In this document: one piece after another, positions 41,475 to 51,288 of the stretch
Position numbering within the stretch: the first letter of the stretch is position 1
Layout of the letters: each line of letters opens with the position of its first letter
Assembly: GCF_030160235.1 (NCBI RefSeq)
Contig: NZ_BSNY01000039.1
Location: forward strand, 43,200-107,199
DNA length: 64,000 nt
Origin: Mesorhizobium huakuii
Lineage (GTDB): Bacteria; Pseudomonadota; Alphaproteobacteria; Rhizobiales; Rhizobiaceae
Direction of reading: 5' to 3'
Notes under the pieces: generated by a model
Told to the model about the DNA's origin: nothing
The model's database searches: none
What the model saw: the letters and a program-made list of their open reading frames with translations, nothing else
Translations under genes and position numbers: made by a program

Positions 41475-43478
41475 ATGACCGAACATCGCTCCCCCGACGC
41501 CCGATTCCGCACCAGCCTGCTCGAGGAGAACGAAGGACCGGCCACCAACCCCACCGACAACCGCACCATGGGCGAGATCATCGCCGCGCGGTTCTCGCGC
41601 CGGGGATTCCTGAAGGGGTCGCTCGCCGTCTCCGCGATCGCCGCGACCGTCGGCCCGCTGGCCATGATCGCCGCGGACGGCGCCCGCGCCGCGGAAGGCT
41701 CGGCCTTCAAATTCGACGAGCTCGAGGCCGGCATCGACGACAAGCACCATGTCGCGCCGGGCTACGACGCCGACGTGCTGCTGCGCTGGGGCGATCCGCT
41801 GTTTGCCGATTCCCTGGAGTTCGACCCGACGAAACAGTCGGCGGAAGCGCAGGCCAGGCAGTTCGGCTACAACAATGACTATGTCGGCTATATCGCGATC
41901 GACGGCTCGGCCGAGCACGGCCTTCTGGTCGTCAACCACGAATACACCAACCCGCATCTGATGTTCCCAGGCATCGTTTCGATCGTCGAGAAGGACGGGA
42001 AGAAGAAGGCCGAGGTCGCCCCGCTCTCGAAGGAGCAGGTCGATGTCGAGATGGCGGCGCATGGCGGCACCATCGTCGAGATCCGCAAGGTGTCGGGCAA
42101 ATGGCAAGTGGCGCGCGACGGCAAGCTCAACCGCCGCATCACCGCCACCACCGAAATGGCGCTGTCAGGCCCGGTCGCCGGCCATGACCGCGTCAAGACC
42201 AATGCCGACCCGTCCGGCACCAAAGTGTTCGGCACTTTCAACAATTGCGCCGGCGGCGTCACGCCATGGGGCACCTATGTGATGGCCGAGGAGAACATCC
42301 ACGGCTATTTCTCCGGCCAACTGCCGGAAGGTCACAAGGAAGCCGCCAACTACAAGCGGCTCGGCATTCCGGAAGGCGCCTATGAATGGGGCGCGCATTA
42401 CGACCGCTTCAACCTCGCCAGGGAGCCGAACGAACCCAATCGCTTCGGCTGGATCGTCGAGGTCGACGTCAACGATCCGAATTCGACGCCGAGGAAGCGC
42501 ACCGCCATGGGCCGCTTCAAGCATGAGGGCGCCGAATCCATCGTCGCCAAGGACGGCCGCGTCGTCTTCTATCTCGGCGACGACGAGCGCTTCGACTATG
42601 TCTACAAATTCGTCACCAAGGGCACGTTCAACGCCAACGACCATGCCGCCAACAAGGACCTGCTCGACGAGGGCACGCTGCATGTCGCGAAATTCGCCGA
42701 GGACGGCACGGTCGACTGGCTGCCGATCGTCTTCGGCCAGGGGCCGCTGACGGCGGAAAACGGCTTTGGCAGCCAGGCAGACGTGCTGATCGAGACGCGG
42801 CGCGCCGCCGATCTGCTCGGCGCCACCAAGATGGACCGGCCCGAGGACATCCAGCCCAATGGCGTCAACGGCAAGGTCTATGTCATGCTGACCAACAATT
42901 CGAAGCGCAAGGCCGACCAGGTCGACGCCGCCAACCCGCGCGCCGAAAATGCCTTCGGCCACATCATCGAGATCACCGAGACCGACGGCGATTTCACGGC
43001 CACCAAAGGCAAGTGGGAAGTGCTTCTGAAATGCGGCGATCCGTCGGTCGCCGATGTCGGCGCCACCTTCTCGACGGCGACGACGGCCCATGGCTGGTTC
43101 GGCATGCCCGACAATTGCGCGGTCGATTCGGCCGGGCGCCTGTGGGTCGCCACCGACGGCCAGGGCCCGAAGGCCACCGGCCGCACCGATGGCCTGTGGG
43201 CGGTCGACACGGAGGGGGCTGCGCGGGCGACTTCGAAGCTGTTCTTCCGGGTGCCGATCGGTGCGGAAATGTGCGGCCCGCTGTTTGCGCCCGACGACCA
43301 GACCGCCTTCGTCGCCGTCCAGCATCCGGGCGACGGCGGCGAGGATTGGGAAGGTTTCGGCCGGCCGTCCTACTATGAGGATCCGTCGACGCGCTGGCCG
43401 GACTTCAAGCCCGACATGCCGGTACGGCCGTCGGTGGTCGCCATCACCAGGCAAGGCGGCGGCAAGATCGCGGTCTGA
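41475..43478 (+). CDS. PhoX family alkaline phosphatase, Tat-exported
   Basis: 667 residues from ATG 41475; longer in-frame starts add a leader with no homology. The twin-arginine signal is FSRRGFLKGSLAVSAIAATV near residues 37-56. The rest is a PhoX/DUF839 propeller: GLLVVNHEYTNPHLMFPG, NNCAGGVTPWGTYVMAEENI, GRFKHEGAESIVAKDGRVVF and FGMPDNCAVDSAGRLWVATD, with the Cys, Glu and Arg residues that ligate Fe and Ca in PhoX. It releases phosphate from organic esters in the periplasm. No convincing Pho box was found upstream. Confidence 0.92.
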   Translation: MTEHRSPDARFRTSLLEENEGPATNPTDNRTMGEIIAARFSRRGFLKGSLAVSAIAATVGPLAMIAADGARAAEGSAFKFDELEAGIDDKHHVAPGYDADVLLRWGDPLFADSLEFDPTKQSAEAQARQFGYNNDYVGYIAIDGSAEHGLLVVNHEYTNPHLMFPGIVSIVEKDGKKKAEVAPLSKEQVDVEMAAHGGTIVEIRKVSGKWQVARDGKLNRRITATTEMALSGPVAGHDRVKTNADPSGTKVFGTFNNCAGGVTPWGTYVMAEENIHGYFSGQLPEGHKEAANYKRLGIPEGAYEWGAHYDRFNLAREPNEPNRFGWIVEVDVNDPNSTPRKRTAMGRFKHEGAESIVAKDGRVVFYLGDDERFDYVYKFVTKGTFNANDHAANKDLLDEGTLHVAKFAEDGTVDWLPIVFGQGPLTAENGFGSQADVLIETRRAADLLGATKMDRPEDIQPNGVNGKVYVMLTNNSKRKADQVDAANPRAENAFGHIIEITETDGDFTATKGKWEVLLKCGDPSVADVGATFSTATTAHGWFGMPDNCAVDSAGRLWVATDGQGPKATGRTDGLWAVDTEGAARATSKLFFRVPIGAEMCGPLFAPDDQTAFVAVQHPGDGGEDWEGFGRPSYYEDPSTRWPDFKPDMPVRPSVVAITRQGGGKIAV

Positions 43479-43611
43479 TCGCAACCCGGTCCGCGGATCT
43501 CAAGGGAGGGGTCTGGTTCCCGAACACCCTCCCTTTCCGCATGAGTTCCTTCAAGCCTCGGGAAAGATTGCCAATTTACAGGTGGCGCCCCAACGCACGT
43601 CGAAACGGATT

Positions 43612-43690
43612 CATGCGACGCGCGTTAGGTCCTTGTCTTGTGCATATCGTTCTCCCGAAACCGGAGTCACTTTTGGGCGACATGCATCGG
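43612..43690. repeat. RIME-like intergenic element, type B
   Basis: Contains GCGACGCGCGTTAGGTCCTT, then CCGAAACCGGAGTCACTTTT and ends GGGCGACATGCATCGG. Its order of blocks matches the element at 56533-56636 closely. It lies between phoX and the small gene at 43714; the element ends 23 bp before that start. Confidence 0.7.
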
Positions 43691-43713
43691 GTCGTTTCCA
43701 GGAGACCGCCACC

Positions 43714-43938
43714 ATGTCGAAGTCAGTCTATGACCGCGGCCTGCTCAAGCCCGCCGACATCGCCAGGCTGCAGCGCGTCTTCGACGAAGCCTGCCTGCGG
43801 CGCGCAGCACGGCCCGATTCGCCGGAAGCGCGCGAGATCGCGCTGACCCTGCTCGCGCTCCACAATGCCGGCATGGTCGACGAGGAGATGCTGACGGACG
43901 CCGTCGGTTTCCGTCGGCTCGAGCCGAAATCAGCGTGA
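43714..43938 (+). CDS. conserved-looking small hypothetical protein (74 aa)
   Basis: Starts MSKSVYDRGLLKPADIARLQ after AGGAGACCGCCACC. It is helical and charged (RVFDEACLRRAARPDSPEAR, EIALTLLALHNAGMVDEEML) with no signal or membrane segment. Similar short proteins occur in rhizobia but I know of no function. It ends 13 bp before the convergent monooxygenase stop. Confidence 0.72.
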   Translation: MSKSVYDRGLLKPADIARLQRVFDEACLRRAARPDSPEAREIALTLLALHNAGMVDEEMLTDAVGFRRLEPKSA

Positions 43939-43951
43939 GGCGCCAGGTTTG

Positions 43952-45121
43952 CTAGTGGCCGGAACCGGTGATCCGCCTGGCGATCGCCTTGCCCAGTATT
44001 GCGGCATTGGCGAAGCAGCCGCGAATGCTCGGCCGCATGCCGGTGAACCACAGGCCGGGCAGTTTCGGGTCGGCGTCACCGCCGTTGAAGAGCGGGACAC
44101 CCTTGCCGTCGAGCACGCCGAGATTGCCGACCATGCGCTCCAGCCCGGTGCGATAGCCGGTCGCGGCAATGACGATATCGGGATCGATCAGGCTGCCATT
44201 GGCCAGGATCACGCCGTGGCGGGTGAATTCGCGTATCGCCGGCACCACGGCGATCTTGCCCGCCTTGATGGCGTCGACGGCGCCGTCGTCCGCGGCGATC
44301 GCGGTGTAGTCCGAGGTCAGGCGGCTGGCGCCGCCCGACGGCGCGGGCGGCATGCCGAATTTGGTCAGATCGCCGAAAACCAGGCGCTGCGTCGCCGCGA
44401 TCGCCGCATCGGCGACGCGCAGCGGCAAACGCGCCATGAGCGGCGAAAGCCGGTGCACGGCGATCTTGCCGATCCGCTTGGGCAGAAGCGCGGGGCCATT
44501 GCGGGCCGACAGCCAGAGAGAAGCCGTATCCACGCCGGCCAGATGATTGAGGGCATCGAAGCCCGAATTGCCGGCGCCGACAACCAGCACCTTCTTGCCG
44601 GCATAGGCGTTGGCGTCGCCAAAATCCGCCGAATGGATGATCCGGCCCGCGAAGGCCTGCATGCCTTGCCATTGCGGCGTGAAGGGCTCCTTGTCGCGGC
44701 CGGTGGCGACGATAACGTGACGCGCCAGGCGCGAGCCGGCGCTGGTGCGCACCGCCCAATGGTCGCCCCGGAACACCAGGGTCTCGACGGCGACGCCGAA
44801 CTCCACCGGCAGCTGGTTCGCCTCGCGGAAATCGTTCATGTGGCGGATGACGACGCTCTTGGGTGGAAAGGCTGGCGTGCCTCCGGGATAGGAAAGGCCG
44901 GGCAGCGCCGAGAGGTCGCGATGGGTGTTGAGATGCAGCTGCTGGTGCCGCCGATGCCAGGGCTCGGCAAGCCGGCTCTCCTTTTCCAGGATCGCCACCG
45001 GCACGCCGGCCTTGATCAGCGCCTGCGCGACAGCCAGTCCGGCGGCGCCGGCGCCGATGACGATCGCCGGCTCGACCTTCGCCACCTGCTCCACATTCGG
45101 TCTGGTTGTCGTATCAGCCAT
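43952..45121 (-). CDS. flavin-containing monooxygenase-like NAD(P)-binding protein
   Basis: 389 residues. FAD Rossmann motif IVIGAGAAGLAVAQ near residue 20, NADPH motif VLVVGAGNSGFDAL near residue 180, FMO signature FAGRIIHSADF (F-x-G-x3-H-x3-F) between them, and the IVIAATGYRTGL segment near 330. It belongs to the class B monooxygenase group that includes YUCCA-like and trimethylamine monooxygenases. The substrate cannot be deduced; auxin synthesis should not be assumed. Confidence 0.9.
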   Translation of the reverse strand: MADTTTRPNVEQVAKVEPAIVIGAGAAGLAVAQALIKAGVPVAILEKESRLAEPWHRRHQQLHLNTHRDLSALPGLSYPGGTPAFPPKSVVIRHMNDFREANQLPVEFGVAVETLVFRGDHWAVRTSAGSRLARHVIVATGRDKEPFTPQWQGMQAFAGRIIHSADFGDANAYAGKKVLVVGAGNSGFDALNHLAGVDTASLWLSARNGPALLPKRIGKIAVHRLSPLMARLPLRVADAAIAATQRLVFGDLTKFGMPPAPSGGASRLTSDYTAIAADDGAVDAIKAGKIAVVPAIREFTRHGVILANGSLIDPDIVIAATGYRTGLERMVGNLGVLDGKGVPLFNGGDADPKLPGLWFTGMRPSIRGCFANAAILGKAIARRITGSGH

Positions 45122-45501
45122 TCACTCTCAAAGCCCTTTCACCCCTGCGGCATCCCGACAAGCTCGCAGGACGCTGTAACCGTTTGATCGCGCGCAGAAC
45201 ATCGCACCGCCAGGCGCAGACAACTCCCGTCGCGGAAATGCGGCCAGAGCAACGACATGGTGCGGAATGCCCCGCTTCCGTCCGAAACCATGCAGCCCTA
45301 TATGGCATATCAGCGGCATCGGCGATAATCAGGTCGCGGCAATGTGATTGATTCGAGCTCCGGGGGCTGGCGGATCTCGTTACCGACGCAGGAATCCGAA
45401 ACCGCAGGGATTTCGGCTTCCCGTGAAAAATCAAGGCGCCGTGGCGCGTCCGGCGTGCCGAAAGGCATGTCGCGCCACAGACGGCACGCGGAATCTCGAC
45501 C
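45122..45501. other. 380-bp divergent intergenic region
   Basis: Between the monooxygenase (leftwards) and the DUF2156 gene (rightwards). I find no credible gene, RNA or repeat. A CCGAAA...TTTCGG inverted repeat lies near 45398-45418. Promoters for both genes should be here, but no strong consensus match was seen. Confidence 0.5.
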
Positions 45502-46539
45502 ATGCCCTCCTTGCGGATCTATTTCGACAAAATCCTCGAGCGTGCCTCGCCCAAAGTCGAGCGCCAGGCGCTGACGCATGTCGAACGCCTGGCGATGGTT
45601 CGCCGCCATGGCGACTTCTCGCTCGCCTATTCAACTGCCGTGCAGCAGAAGCTTTCCTATTTTGGCGACGCCGACGGCTACATCGCCTTCGGCACCAAGA
45701 TGAAGCATCATTTCGCGCTTGGCGACCCGGTGGCGGCGCCGGCCCGGCGGGCCGACTATATCAGGCGCTTCGTCGAGGCCGCCGGCGACCCCTGGTTCGT
45801 GCAGATCAACGAGGAGACCGCGCGCGTGCTGGCCGGGCTCGGCTACAAGGTCAACCGGCTGGGCATCGACACCCGCCTCGTCCTGCCCGAGCATGACTTT
45901 TCCGGCAAGCGCAACGAGACCGTGCGCTATTCCGAGCGCTGGCTCTTGAAGAAGGGCTTTTTTTTCGAAGAAGACAAGCGGACGGTATTCCTCGACGAAA
46001 TCGCCCGGCTGTCGGAGAACTGGCGCGGCGACCGCATCGTCAAGCGCTGGGAAATGGGCTTTCTCAACCGCCCGTTCTACGATCAGCTCGGCACCGACAT
46101 GCGCCGCTTCGTCCTGCATGGTCCCAATGGCGAGCTGATCGCGCTGCTCGATTTCGATCCGTTGTTTCGCGACGGCAAGGTCATCGGCTACACCACCGCC
46201 TTCAAGCGCAAGCAGATCGATGCCTCTCCGCACGCCGAGATCGGCCTGACCAAATTCGCCGTCGATCGGTTCCGCGAAGAGGGCATCTCGGTGGTCACGC
46301 TCGGCCTGTCGCCGCTCGTCGACGTCACTCCCAACGGCTTTGCCGAAAGCGATTTCTGGCGCAACACTTTTCAGCGCGCCTACTCTTCGGCATGGGTCAA
46401 CCGCCGCAGGTTCAACCTGCAGGGCCAGGCGGCATTCAAGCGCCGCTTCCATGGCATGGAAGAGCCGGTATACATCGCTTTCCGCAAGGGGACCTATATC
46501 GAGATGGTGGGCCTGCTGCGGCTGGTGAAAGCGCTCTAG
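45502..46539 (+). CDS. DUF2156 / phosphatidylglycerol lysyltransferase-domain protein
   Basis: 345 residues, soluble. Twin GNAT-like folds of the kind found in the cytosolic domain of MprF/LPG synthase: GDFSLAYSTAVQQKLSYFGD, FALGDPVAAPARRADYIRRF, then GYTTAFKRKQIDASPHAEIG, GISVVTLGLSPL and a C-terminal WVNRRRFNLQGQAAFKRRFH. No membrane flippase domain is present. MprF-type proteins transfer amino acids from tRNA to lipids; a soluble stand-alone member may do something else. Start MPSLRIYFDK has a weak ribosome site. Confidence 0.82.
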   Translation: MPSLRIYFDKILERASPKVERQALTHVERLAMVRRHGDFSLAYSTAVQQKLSYFGDADGYIAFGTKMKHHFALGDPVAAPARRADYIRRFVEAAGDPWFVQINEETARVLAGLGYKVNRLGIDTRLVLPEHDFSGKRNETVRYSERWLLKKGFFFEEDKRTVFLDEIARLSENWRGDRIVKRWEMGFLNRPFYDQLGTDMRRFVLHGPNGELIALLDFDPLFRDGKVIGYTTAFKRKQIDASPHAEIGLTKFAVDRFREEGISVVTLGLSPLVDVTPNGFAESDFWRNTFQRAYSSAWVNRRRFNLQGQAAFKRRFHGMEEPVYIAFRKGTYIEMVGLLRLVKAL

Positions 46540-46626
46540 AGCAATTCCAGGAAAAGTGTGAGCGGTTTTCCCGGGAAAAGCGCGCAGCGCCTTCCCTAGG
46601 GAATTGCGTCAAAACAAAGAGTTAGA
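46538..46626 (+). repeat. RIME-like intergenic element, type A, copy 2
   Basis: AGAGCAATTCCAGGAAAAGT starts within the DUF2156 stop codon, followed by GTGAGCGGTTTTCCCGGG and GCGCGCAGCGCCTTCCC. Same orientation and extent as 40352-40440. With the two palindromes below it fills most of the 360-bp gap before ssuA. Confidence 0.75.
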
Positions 46627-46662
46627 GCGGTTCGCCGTTTTCATGAAACGGTGAAACGCTCT
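46624..46662. repeat. 39-bp palindrome following the type A element
   Basis: AGAGCGGTTCGCCGTTT on the left and its near reverse complement AAACGGTGAAACGCTCT on the right around TCATG. Position immediately after RIME type A copy 2 suggests it is an optional module of that mosaic element. Confidence 0.6.
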
Positions 46663-46694
46663 AGGACCCGGCACGGTCCTGGCCAAATCCTTCA

Positions 46695-46748
46695 TTCGTC
46701 ATCCCGCACCGCACCGCGCCGCTCCTTGCCTTACCTTCGGATGACGAA
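46695..46748. repeat. 54-bp element with TTCGTCATCC/GGATGACGAA ends
   Basis: Terminal 10-bp perfect inverted repeats flank a G/C-rich centre. The ends are the same as in the elements at 53997-54058 and 11398-11641. From 46749 to the ssuA start the sequence contains an A/T-rich stretch (46806-46829, ACTAAATTTATAGAATTACC) that probably includes the ssu promoter. Confidence 0.6.
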
Positions 46749-46899
46749 CGCCGGGTTTCCATGGAAGATATTTCCGCACCACGGCGCCAAGTCGCAAAAT
46801 CATTCCTCTACTAAATTTATAGAATTACCTAGCCTTGTCCTTCATCCAACCGGCGAGGACGTTTTCCCGGCGCCGATCCGCAGCGAAGGAGTGGGAATC

Positions 46900-47853
46900 A
46901 TGTTCAATCTGACGAGACGCGTTTTCGGCATCGGCCTGCTCGCCGCGACCGTCGGCCTGTCGTTCGGCGCCGCCGCGCAGGACCTGAAGCAGCTCAACAT
47001 CGGCTATCAGAAGACCGGCCTGCCCGTGATCGCCCGGCAGCAGCAGGTGATCGAAAAGGCGCTCGCCGACAAGGGCGTCACCGTCAAGTGGGTGGAATTC
47101 ACCGCCGGGCCGCCACTGGTCGAGGCGCTCAATGTCGGCGCCATCGACGTCGGATGGACCGGCGACGCACCGCCGATCTTCGGCCAGTCGGCCGGCGCCA
47201 ACATCGTCTATGCGGCGGCATTGCCGTCCAATGGCGACGGCGAGGCGATCTTCGTCAAGCCGGCCTCGCCGGTCCAGTCGGTCGCCGACCTCAAGGGCAA
47301 GCGCATCGGCGTCGGCAAGGGCACTTCCGCGCATAATCTTCTTGTGGCAGCGCTGGAAAAGGCCGGCGTCCCCTTCGATCAGATCACGCCGGTCTATCTC
47401 AGCCCCGCCGATGCGGCGGCCGCCTTCGCCAGCGACCAGATAGACGCCTGGGCGGTCTGGGACCCGTTCTTCGCCATCGCCGAAACACGCTACCAGCCGC
47501 GCGTGCTGGCGCGCTCCAGCGATGTGCTCAAGGTCAACACCTATTTCCTCGCCAACAAGGATTTCGCCAAGGCGCATCCCGAAATCATCACCACCACCAT
47601 CGCCGCCCTCGGCGAGGCGGCGAAATGGGCGGACCAGAACCGTGACAAGGTGGCCGAGGCGCTGCATGAGGTGACCAGCGTGCCGCTCGACGCCCAGACC
47701 ATCGCCGCCAACCGCAGCAAATTCGGCATCTTTCCAATCACCGACGAGATCGTCGCCAGCCAGCAGGCGACCGCCGACCGTTTCTACAAGCTCGGCCTGA
47801 TCCCGAAAGCGGTCCGCATCTCCGACGCCGTTTGGGCCGCCCCGGGCAACTGA
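46900..47853 (+). CDS. ssuA: sulfonate ABC transporter substrate-binding protein
   Basis: 317 residues with signal peptide ([20 protein letters not shown]). NMT1/ThiY-like two-lobed fold: [49 protein letters not shown] and [20 protein letters not shown] are typical SsuA. It captures aliphatic sulfonates in the periplasm for the SsuBC importer. The start has AAGGAGTGGGAATC before it; an upstream in-frame ATG at 46651 crosses the repeats and is rejected. Confidence 0.92.
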   Translation: MFNLTRRVFGIGLLAATVGLSFGAAAQDLKQLNIGYQKTGLPVIARQQQVIEKALADKGVTVKWVEFTAGPPLVEALNVGAIDVGWTGDAPPIFGQSAGANIVYAAALPSNGDGEAIFVKPASPVQSVADLKGKRIGVGKGTSAHNLLVAALEKAGVPFDQITPVYLSPADAAAAFASDQIDAWAVWDPFFAIAETRYQPRVLARSSDVLKVNTYFLANKDFAKAHPEIITTTIAALGEAAKWADQNRDKVAEALHEVTSVPLDAQTIAANRSKFGIFPITDEIVASQQATADRFYKLGLIPKAVRISDAVWAAPGN

Positions 47854-47929
47854 TTTTTCTCGTGCGGCGCCGGGCGGAAACGTCCGGCGCCTTTGCCGTT
47901 TGTTCCTGCAATCTCCAGGAGATCTGTCC

Positions 47930-49102
47930 GTGACTGCGCCAGACATGACCACGCCAGCCAGCCCGCTCGATTTCTTCTGGTTCATCCCGACGCATGGCGA
48001 CGGCTCCTATCTCGGTTCCGAGGAGCAGCAGCGGCCGCCGGAGTTCGGCTATTTCAAGGAGATCGCTCAGGCGGTCGACAGGCTCGGTTTTCCCGGCGTA
48101 CTGCTGCCGACCGGGCAGAATTGCGAGGATTCCTGGATCACCGCGACGGGCCTTGCCACGCTCACCGAAAAGCTGAAATTCCTGGTGGCGCTGCGGCCCG
48201 GCGTGACGCTGCCGACCTTCGCCGCGCGGCAGACCGCGGCACTCGACCGGCTGAGCAACGGCCGCCTGCTGCTCAATGTCGTGGTCGGCGGCAATCCGAC
48301 CGAGCTCGCCGGCGACGGCGTCTTCCTGCCGCATGACGAACGCTATGCCCAGGCGCATGAATTCCTGACCATCTGGCGCGGCCTCGTCTCGGGTGAGCGC
48401 GTCAATTTCGACGGTAAATATTATCGCGTCGAGAATGGCCGCCTCGACCTTCTGCCAAGCCAGGAGCGGCCGCCGCTCTATTTCGGCGGATCGTCCGACG
48501 CCGGCCAGGATCTCGCCGCCGACCTCGTCGACATGTATCTCACATGGGGCGAGCCGCCGGCGCAGGTCGCCGAGAAGCTCGCTTCGGCGCGCAAAAAGGC
48601 GGCGCTGCGCGGCAGGAAACTGCGCTTCGGCATCCGGTTGCATTTCATCGTGCGCGAGACCGAGGACGAAGCCTGGCGCGCCGCCGACCGGCTGATCAGC
48701 CATGTCACCGACGCCCAGATCGAGAACGCGCAGGCGCGCTTCCTCAACCAGATGGACTCGGTCGGCCAGCGCCGCATGGCCGAGCTGCATGGCGGCCGCC
48801 GCGACAAGCTTGTCGTCTCGCCCAATCTGTGGGCCGGCGTCGGCCTGGTGCGCGGCGGCGCCGGCACCGCGCTGGTCGGCACGCCGGAGCAGGTCACCGA
48901 GCGCATCCGCGAATACCAGGCGATCGGCATCGACACCATCATCGGCTCCGGCTACCCGCATCTCGAGGAAGCCTACCGCGTCGCCGAGCTTTTGTTCCCG
49001 CGCCTCGGGCTCGGCACCAGGCGGCAGCGGGCGCATCGCGACATCGCCAATGAATTCTCGGTCGGCTTCCATGGCGCCGCCCGCCTGCAGGCCTCCTCAT
49101 GA
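47930..49102 (+). CDS. ssuD: FMNH2-dependent alkanesulfonate monooxygenase
   Basis: 390 residues from GTG 47930, chosen because AGGAGA lies 7-8 nt before it (a TTG at 47900 is in frame but without ribosome site). Luciferase-like TIM barrel: [17 protein letters not shown], the conserved Cys in [44 protein letters not shown] and [15 protein letters not shown]. It cleaves alkanesulfonates to aldehyde and sulfite. It needs an FMN reductase (SsuE), which is not encoded nearby. Confidence 0.95.
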   Translation: MTAPDMTTPASPLDFFWFIPTHGDGSYLGSEEQQRPPEFGYFKEIAQAVDRLGFPGVLLPTGQNCEDSWITATGLATLTEKLKFLVALRPGVTLPTFAARQTAALDRLSNGRLLLNVVVGGNPTELAGDGVFLPHDERYAQAHEFLTIWRGLVSGERVNFDGKYYRVENGRLDLLPSQERPPLYFGGSSDAGQDLAADLVDMYLTWGEPPAQVAEKLASARKKAALRGRKLRFGIRLHFIVRETEDEAWRAADRLISHVTDAQIENAQARFLNQMDSVGQRRMAELHGGRRDKLVVSPNLWAGVGLVRGGAGTALVGTPEQVTERIREYQAIGIDTIIGSGYPHLEEAYRVAELLFPRLGLGTRRQRAHRDIANEFSVGFHGAARLQASS

Positions 49103-49875
49103 GCTTTTCCGCGCGCCTCCACGCAAATGCCATCGGCTGGGTGCTGCCGGTCCTGGTGATCGCCGGCTGGGAAGCCGCATCGCGCGCGGGCCTCATGCCG
49201 GCCAACGTGCTGCCGGCGCCAAGCGCCGTCGCGGAGGCCTTCTGGCGGCTGACGTTGTCGGGTGAGCTGATCCGCAATATCGGCGTTTCGACGGCGCGCG
49301 CGCTTGCCGGCTTTGCCATAGGCGGCTCGATCGGCTTCGCGCTCGGCCTTGCCAACGGGCTGTCGCGGCTCAGCCGCGGCCTGACCGACACGACGCTGCA
49401 GATGATCCGCAACATCCCGCATCTGGCGCTGATCCCGCTCGTCATCCTGTGGTTCGGCATCGACGAGGAAGCAAAACTGTTCCTGGTGGCGCTCGGCGTG
49501 TTCTTTCCGATCTATGTCAACACGCTGCTCGGCATACAGAGCGTCGATCCGCAGCTGGTCGAGATGGGCCGCGTCTACGGCATGGACCGGCGCGCCCTGT
49601 TCTTCCGCGTCATCCTGCCCGGCGCGCTGCCGGCGATCTTCGTCGGCCTGCGCTATGCGCTCGGCATCATGTGGCTGACGCTGATCGTCGCCGAGACCAT
49701 CTCGGCCAGTTCCGGCCTCGGCTACATGGCCATGCAGGCGCGCGAATTCCTGCTGATCGATGTCGTCGTGCTGTCGATCCTGATCTACGCGCTGCTCGGC
49801 AAGCTCGCCGACAGCCTCGCCCGCCTGCTCGAGCGACTGTCGCTCGGCTGGCATCCCGCCTTCCAGAACGGATGA
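49099..49875 (+). CDS. ssuC: sulfonate ABC transporter permease
   Basis: 258 residues, six membrane segments. BPD-type permease with the EAA-like loop [28 protein letters not shown] near residues 155-180, and the N-terminal [20 protein letters not shown] typical of SsuC/TauC. Overlaps ssuD by ATGA. Operon order A-D-C-B, as in several proteobacteria. Confidence 0.94.
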   Translation: MSFSARLHANAIGWVLPVLVIAGWEAASRAGLMPANVLPAPSAVAEAFWRLTLSGELIRNIGVSTARALAGFAIGGSIGFALGLANGLSRLSRGLTDTTLQMIRNIPHLALIPLVILWFGIDEEAKLFLVALGVFFPIYVNTLLGIQSVDPQLVEMGRVYGMDRRALFFRVILPGALPAIFVGLRYALGIMWLTLIVAETISASSGLGYMAMQAREFLLIDVVVLSILIYALLGKLADSLARLLERLSLGWHPAFQNG

Positions 49876-49882
49876 GGTTCCG

Positions 49883-50680
49883 ATGCCAGCCGCCAGCCTG
49901 ACCTCCATCCGTTCCTTTGTCGCAGCACCAGTGCCGCCGCGCCCGGCGATTTCTGTCGAAGGACGCCGCGCCTTCGCCTTCAAGGGCGTGGAAAAACGCT
50001 TCGGCGACAAGATCGTGCTCGACGGTATCGACCTTGACGTACCGGCCGGGCAGTTCGTCGCCGTCATCGGCAAGAGCGGCTGCGGCAAGAGCACGCTGCT
50101 CAGGCTGCTGGCCGGGCTCGACCGGCCGACATCGGGATCGCTGACGCTCGGCGCCGAGGAAGAGGGCCACAGCCGCACCCGCTTCATGTTCCAGGAGCCG
50201 CGCCTGCTGCCCTGGGCCAGCGTGGTGAAAAACGTCGAGGTCGGGCTGACCGGCATCGCTGCCGGCCAGGACGCAAGGCAACGCGCGCTCGACATTCTGG
50301 GCGAAGTCGGCCTCGCCGACCGTGCCGATGAATGGCCCTCCGTGCTGTCCGGCGGCCAGAAACAGCGCGTGGCGCTCGCCCGCGCACTGGTCGGCCAGCC
50401 GCAGATCCTGGCGCTCGACGAGCCGCTCGGCGCGCTCGACGCGCTGACCCGCATCGAGATGCAGCAATTGCTGGAGCGCATCTGGCTCGCCCAGAAATTC
50501 ACCGCCGTGCTGGTCACCCATGATGTCGCCGAGGCGGTCGCGCTCGCCGACCGGGTGGTGGTGATCAGCGCCGGCAGGATCGCGCTCGACCTGGAGGTGC
50601 CGGTGGCCCGGCCGCGCCGGCGCGGCTCCGCCGAGCTCGCCCGCCTCGAAGGCACGATCCTGGACCGGCTGTTCGGTTAG
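49883..50680 (+). CDS. ssuB: sulfonate ABC transporter ATP-binding protein
   Basis: 265 residues. Walker [16 protein letters not shown]-loop [14 protein letters not shown] (typical of the SsuB/TauB group), signature [16 protein letters not shown], Walker [15 protein letters not shown] and H-loop VTHDVAEAV. About 25 residues precede the first strand. Last gene of ssuADCB; starts 7 bp after ssuC behind GAGG. Confidence 0.94.
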   Translation: MPAASLTSIRSFVAAPVPPRPAISVEGRRAFAFKGVEKRFGDKIVLDGIDLDVPAGQFVAVIGKSGCGKSTLLRLLAGLDRPTSGSLTLGAEEEGHSRTRFMFQEPRLLPWASVVKNVEVGLTGIAAGQDARQRALDILGEVGLADRADEWPSVLSGGQKQRVALARALVGQPQILALDEPLGALDALTRIEMQQLLERIWLAQKFTAVLVTHDVAEAVALADRVVVISAGRIALDLEVPVARPRRRGSAELARLEGTILDRLFG

Positions 50681-50694
50681 GCCTGCGGGCCGCC

Positions 50695-50757
50695 TTCCCC
50701 CACTCCGTCGCTGCTTCTCAGCGCCACCTCTCCCCCTCCGGAGAAGAAGGGCGCCAA
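50695..50757. repeat. degenerate CTTCTCCCC-family intergenic repeat
   Basis: CCTTCCCCCACTCCGTCGCTG and CCACCTCTCCCCCTCCGG are recognisable blocks of the family seen at 21192-21343, here without a clear inverted partner. Located between the convergent ssuB and the 58-aa membrane protein gene. Confidence 0.4.
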
Positions 50758-50802
50758 CCCTGCTTAAGCTCGACGGACGGGGGTGACCTCCCCATCCAAG
50801 CT

Positions 50803-50979
50803 CTACCGGTTCGCCCATACCAGCCCGGCCAGGCCGACGAGCATGGTGACGAGGCCGATGTAAAGCCATTGCGACTGGCCGGTCATGAAGCTGCCGCCGA
50901 CCACGCCGATGCCTTGCAGCGACCACACCGCACCGACAGCCAGCACAATCAAGGCCAGCAGATTTTTGCTCAGTCTCAT
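50803..50979 (-). CDS. 58-aa membrane protein
   Basis: ATG at 50979, TAG at 50803. Two hydrophobic helices: KNLLALIVLAVGAVWSLQGI and QWLYIGLVTMLVGLAGLVWA joined by GVVGGSFMTGQS, short basic ends (MRLSK, WANR). The hairpin-like topology and clean codon usage make this a real gene; similar short proteins are widespread in rhizobia. Function unknown. Ribosome site weak (GTGAGATCC). Confidence 0.78.
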   Translation of the reverse strand: MRLSKNLLALIVLAVGAVWSLQGIGVVGGSFMTGQSQWLYIGLVTMLVGLAGLVWANR

Positions 50980-51288
50980 TGACGGATCTCACTTTTCAAG
51001 TCGATCGTTCGCGGCGCCATGACCGTGATGAAAGAGCCGAAGGAAGCGGTCCAATCACGCCGGATTCTACTTGGATATTAATCCGATATCTTGTCAAAGC
51101 GATCTCGCATATCGGTGCGAAGATCATCGAAAATGAATCAAATCGCGCCGGAAAATCCCTGACAGACTGTTACCTCGTGACTCCAAACGTGTGATCTCGC
51201 CACGGAACGGACAGATGCTTGCCGCATTTCCTGCCTTATTCGGCACCTAACGGCTGGGGTCTGTCAAAAACGGAGCCATCCCTCAAAT
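50980..51288. other. 309-bp divergent intergenic region
   Basis: Between the 58-aa membrane protein and the RlpA-like gene. A/T content is higher than average around 51060-51170 (for example GGATATTAATCCGATATC). No RNA gene, strong promoter consensus or credible frame was found; a 71-codon frame starting at 50979 lacks supporting features. Confidence 0.4.

Noticed and set aside
43952-45121. Flavin monooxygenase as a YUCCA-type auxin synthesis enzyme
   Set aside because: The motifs place it in the broad FMO group only; no tryptophan aminotransferase is nearby and the substrate cannot be read from sequence.
50979-51194. 71-codon rightward frame after the 58-aa membrane protein gene
   Set aside because: No ribosome site, odd composition and it crosses the likely promoter region.
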